Shown in pieces: positions 62,300 through 64,000 of a stretch of 64,000 nucleotides of DNA. Numbering within the stretch: position 1 is the stretch's first letter; each line of letters starts with the position of its first letter. The stretch lies in contig NZ_CAKAKL010000002.1 in the NCBI RefSeq assembly GCF_916619195.1, forward strand, positions 1,304,001-1,368,000. The letters are read 5' to 3'. The notes beneath the pieces are model-generated. The model was given only the letters and a program-made list of their open reading frames with translations. It made no database searches and was not told the origin of the DNA. This DNA comes from Inquilinus sp. Marseille-Q2685 (GTDB lineage: Bacteria > Pseudomonadota > Alphaproteobacteria > DSM-16000 > Inquilinaceae). The position numbers and the translations under genes are program-made.

Positions 62300-63211
62300 T
62301 CAGCGCCCGAACAGCGTCGGATACTCGGTCTTGGCCAGCGCCTCGCGCAGGGTCCGGCGCTCGGCCTCGGTCAGCGGCCGCAGCGGCGGGTGCGGCCGGC
62401 GCCACGTGGCGTCGCCATGGATCTCGGCCACCGTGTCCTTCACCGCCGCCACCAGGGTGACGGTGCTGAGCGCCGCCCGCACGGCCCCGGCGGCGGCCAC
62501 CGCGGCCTCGGCCTCCGGCGTGCCGGCCTGGTGCCAGGCGATCCGCGCCAGGGGACCGGTGACGTTGGTGGTGGCCGAGATGCAGCCGGCGAAACCGCGC
62601 GCCTTCGCCAGGCCCAGCGTCGCCTCGGAGCTGGGGAACACGGCAATGCCCGGCACCCGCTTGGCCAGATCGGTCGAATAGGCGATGTCGCCCGAGGAAT
62701 CCTTCAGCCCCAGCAGCGGGCCCGGATGCCGTTCGGCCAGCCGCGCCACCACCTCGATCGGCCAGGGCACGCCGGTGTTCTGCGGGATGTGATAGAGGTA
62801 GAGGCCCAGCCCCTCGGCCCCCACCCGCTCGATCACCGCGTCGACATAGGCCACGAGGCTCTCATCGTCGATGCCCTTGTAGTAGAAGGGCGGCAGCAGC
62901 AGCGCCCCGGCGAAGCCCAACGCCTTGGCCTCCGCCGTCAGCCGCACCGCATCCGCCAGCGCCGAGGCGCCGGTGCCGACCATGAAACGCTGCATCGGCA
63001 GGCCGGATTCGGCCACCGCCCGCATCGCCGCCAGACGCTGTTCGACCGAGAAGGAGGTCGCCTCGCCGGTGGTGCCGAGCAGGTTGACCCCGTCGCAGCC
63101 GCCGTCGCCGAGCAGCCAGCGGCAATGCGCGACCAGTTTCGCATGGTCGATGGAGAGGTCGTCGCGCAGCGGCGTGGCGGCGGCGGCGATGACGCCGGAC
63201 AGTCTCGGCAT
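62300..63211 (-). CDS. DHDPS-family lyase (probable 2-keto-3-deoxy-sugar-acid dehydratase/aldolase)
   Basis: 303 residues, TIM barrel. GTTGE (46-50), Tyr140 in YLYHIPQNTG and the Schiff-base Lys170 in LLGLKDSSGD are all present. The family covers dihydrodipicolinate synthase, N-acetylneuraminate lyase and keto-deoxy-sugar enzymes. The gene follows an IlvD-type sugar-acid dehydratase by 24 bases, the same pairing as in the oxidative L-arabinose route (arabonate dehydratase then 2-keto-3-deoxyarabonate dehydratase), so that is the preferred role. A DapA role is unlikely. Confidence 0.8.
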   Translation of the reverse strand: MPRLSGVIAAAATPLRDDLSIDHAKLVAHCRWLLGDGGCDGVNLLGTTGEATSFSVEQRLAAMRAVAESGLPMQRFMVGTGASALADAVRLTAEAKALGFAGALLLPPFYYKGIDDESLVAYVDAVIERVGAEGLGLYLYHIPQNTGVPWPIEVVARLAERHPGPLLGLKDSSGDIAYSTDLAKRVPGIAVFPSSEATLGLAKARGFAGCISATTNVTGPLARIAWHQAGTPEAEAAVAAAGAVRAALSTVTLVAAVKDTVAEIHGDATWRRPHPPLRPLTEAERRTLREALAKTEYPTLFGR

Positions 63212-63235
63212 AGTGATGATCCTCTGTCGGTCCGA

Positions 63236-64000
63236 TCAGCCGGCCTTCCGGCCCGGCACCAGGAAGTCGAAATCGCAGCCCTCGTCGGCCTGCAGCACGC
63301 TGTCGTGGAACAGCCGGGCATAGCCGCGGTCCGGCGCCGGCTTCGGGGGCGGCGCCTCGGCGGCGCGGCGGGCCAGCTCGGCGTCGTCGACCAGCAGGTC
63401 GAGCCGCCGGCCGGCAGTGTCGAGCCGGATGCGGTCGCCGGTGCGGACCAGGGCCAGCGGCCCGCCGGCCGCCGATTCCGGCGCGATGTGCAGCACGATG
63501 GTGCCGAAGGCGGTGCCGCTCATCCGCGCGTCGGACAGGCGGACCATGTCCTTCACCCCCTGCTGCGCCAGCTTGCGCGGGATCGGCAGGTAGCCGGCCT
63601 CCGGCATGCCCGGCGCGCCCTTCGGCCCTGCGCTGCGCAGCACCAGCACGTCGTCGGCCGCGACGTCGAGATCGGGGTCGTCGATCCGCGCCGCCATGTC
63701 CTCGACCGACTCGAACACCACCGCCCGGCCGGTGTGCTGCAGCAGCGCCGGCGTCGCCGCCGACTGCTTGATCACCGCCCCGCGGGGGCACAGGTTGCCC
63801 TGCAGCACCGCCATGGCGCCCTGGGCCTTCAGCGGATTCGAGCGCGGCCGGATCACCTCCGCGTCGCGCCATTCGCCCGGCGGGGGCAGCGTGTCGGCCA
63901 GGATGCCGCCGGCCACGGTCGGCACGGTCAGGTCCAGGAGGTCCTGCAGCTCCGCCAGCAGATGCGGCACGCCGCCGGCGTGGTGGAAATGCTCCATGTA
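63236..64000 (-). CDS. IlvD/Edd-family sugar-acid dehydratase (partial, C-terminal 255 residues)
   Basis: The 5' part is beyond base 64000. GNLCPRGAVIKQSAATPAL and SDARMSGTAFGTIVLHIAPE are the conserved Fe-S cluster Cys and catalytic Ser regions of pentonate dehydratases (arabonate/xylonate type), more than of IlvD proper. It would dehydrate a sugar acid to a 2-keto-3-deoxy acid. The DHDPS-family gene 24 bases downstream is the likely next step. Fits with the L-arabinose theme of the GH51 gene at the other end, 63 kb away, though the two need not be linked. Confidence 0.82.
   Translation of the reverse strand, partial: YMEHFHHAGGVPHLLAELQDLLDLTVPTVAGGILADTLPPPGEWRDAEVIRPRSNPLKAQGAMAVLQGNLCPRGAVIKQSAATPALLQHTGRAVVFESVEDMAARIDDPDLDVAADDVLVLRSAGPKGAPGMPEAGYLPIPRKLAQQGVKDMVRLSDARMSGTAFGTIVLHIAPESAAGGPLALVRTGDRIRLDTAGRRLDLLVDDAELARRAAEAPPPKPAPDRGYARLFHDSVLQADEGCDFDFLVPGRKAG

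Overview
The window looks like chromosomal DNA of a GC-rich (roughly 70% by eye) alphaproteobacterium, most plausibly in or near the Rhodospirillales/Azospirillaceae (Inquilinus-like). The reasons are the rluD-rpoH pair, the hisZ-purA pair, a three-gene nicotinamide nucleotide transhydrogenase locus, a palindromic extragenic repeat of the type common in alphaproteobacteria, and the abundance of ABC sugar uptake genes. The taxonomic call is an inference. There is no phage, IS element, CRISPR array or rRNA operon.

Layout. 1-7.6 kb: an Opp/Dpp-type ABC transporter (binding protein, two permeases, two ATPases) leading into a GH51 alpha-L-arabinofuranosidase cut by the window edge, with a divergent ArsR-type regulator; beside it lies a sugar 3-epimerase gene that has lost its 3' end. 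7.6-15.8 kb: a repeat element, then a long minus-strand sugar/polyol ABC operon (GntR regulator, ATPase, binding protein, two permeases, a second ATPase, a small membrane protein, a DJ-1/PfpI protein). 15.8-21.1 kb: divergent iron alcohol dehydrogenase and aldehyde dehydrogenase, a TIM-barrel isomerase and a Gfo/Idh/MocA oxidoreductase. 21.4-29.3 kb: housekeeping genes (tRNA-Glu, threonine aldolase, rluD, rpoH, a frameshifted phosphoribosyltransferase, PQQ sugar dehydrogenase, purA, hisZ). 29.4-36.7 kb: two tandem secreted trypsin-like proteases with Cys-rich repeats, a zinc metallopeptidase, an FAD monooxygenase, a cupin and a nuclease-fold protein. 36.7-42.6 kb: pntA-pntAB-pntB, a lipoprotein carrying the same Cys-rich repeat as the proteases, and a DUF4139 protein. 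42.6-50.9 kb: small regulatory and metabolic modules (Dabb/WYL, Qor/LysR, LivK-type binding protein with an agmatinase-type ureohydrolase, MntP, a LuxR-type regulator). 50.9-64 kb: fused indolepyruvate:ferredoxin oxidoreductase, an ABC1/UbiB kinase-like protein, a Usp, an atypically AT-rich phosphodiesterase/sulfatase-like gene, an MFS transporter, a second arginase-family protein, NDH-2, and an operon of a DHDPS-family and an IlvD-family enzyme that fits pentonate breakdown.

The best leads for something new are: (i) two ATPases of one sugar ABC operon with complementary defects, which would give one canonical and one degenerate ATP site; (ii) a nine-copy Cys-rich 'CDE...DGTDTADC' module shared by two proteases and a lipoprotein; (iii) two damaged genes (truncated epimerase, frameshifted PRTase); (iv) clean palindromic operators at several divergent promoters.
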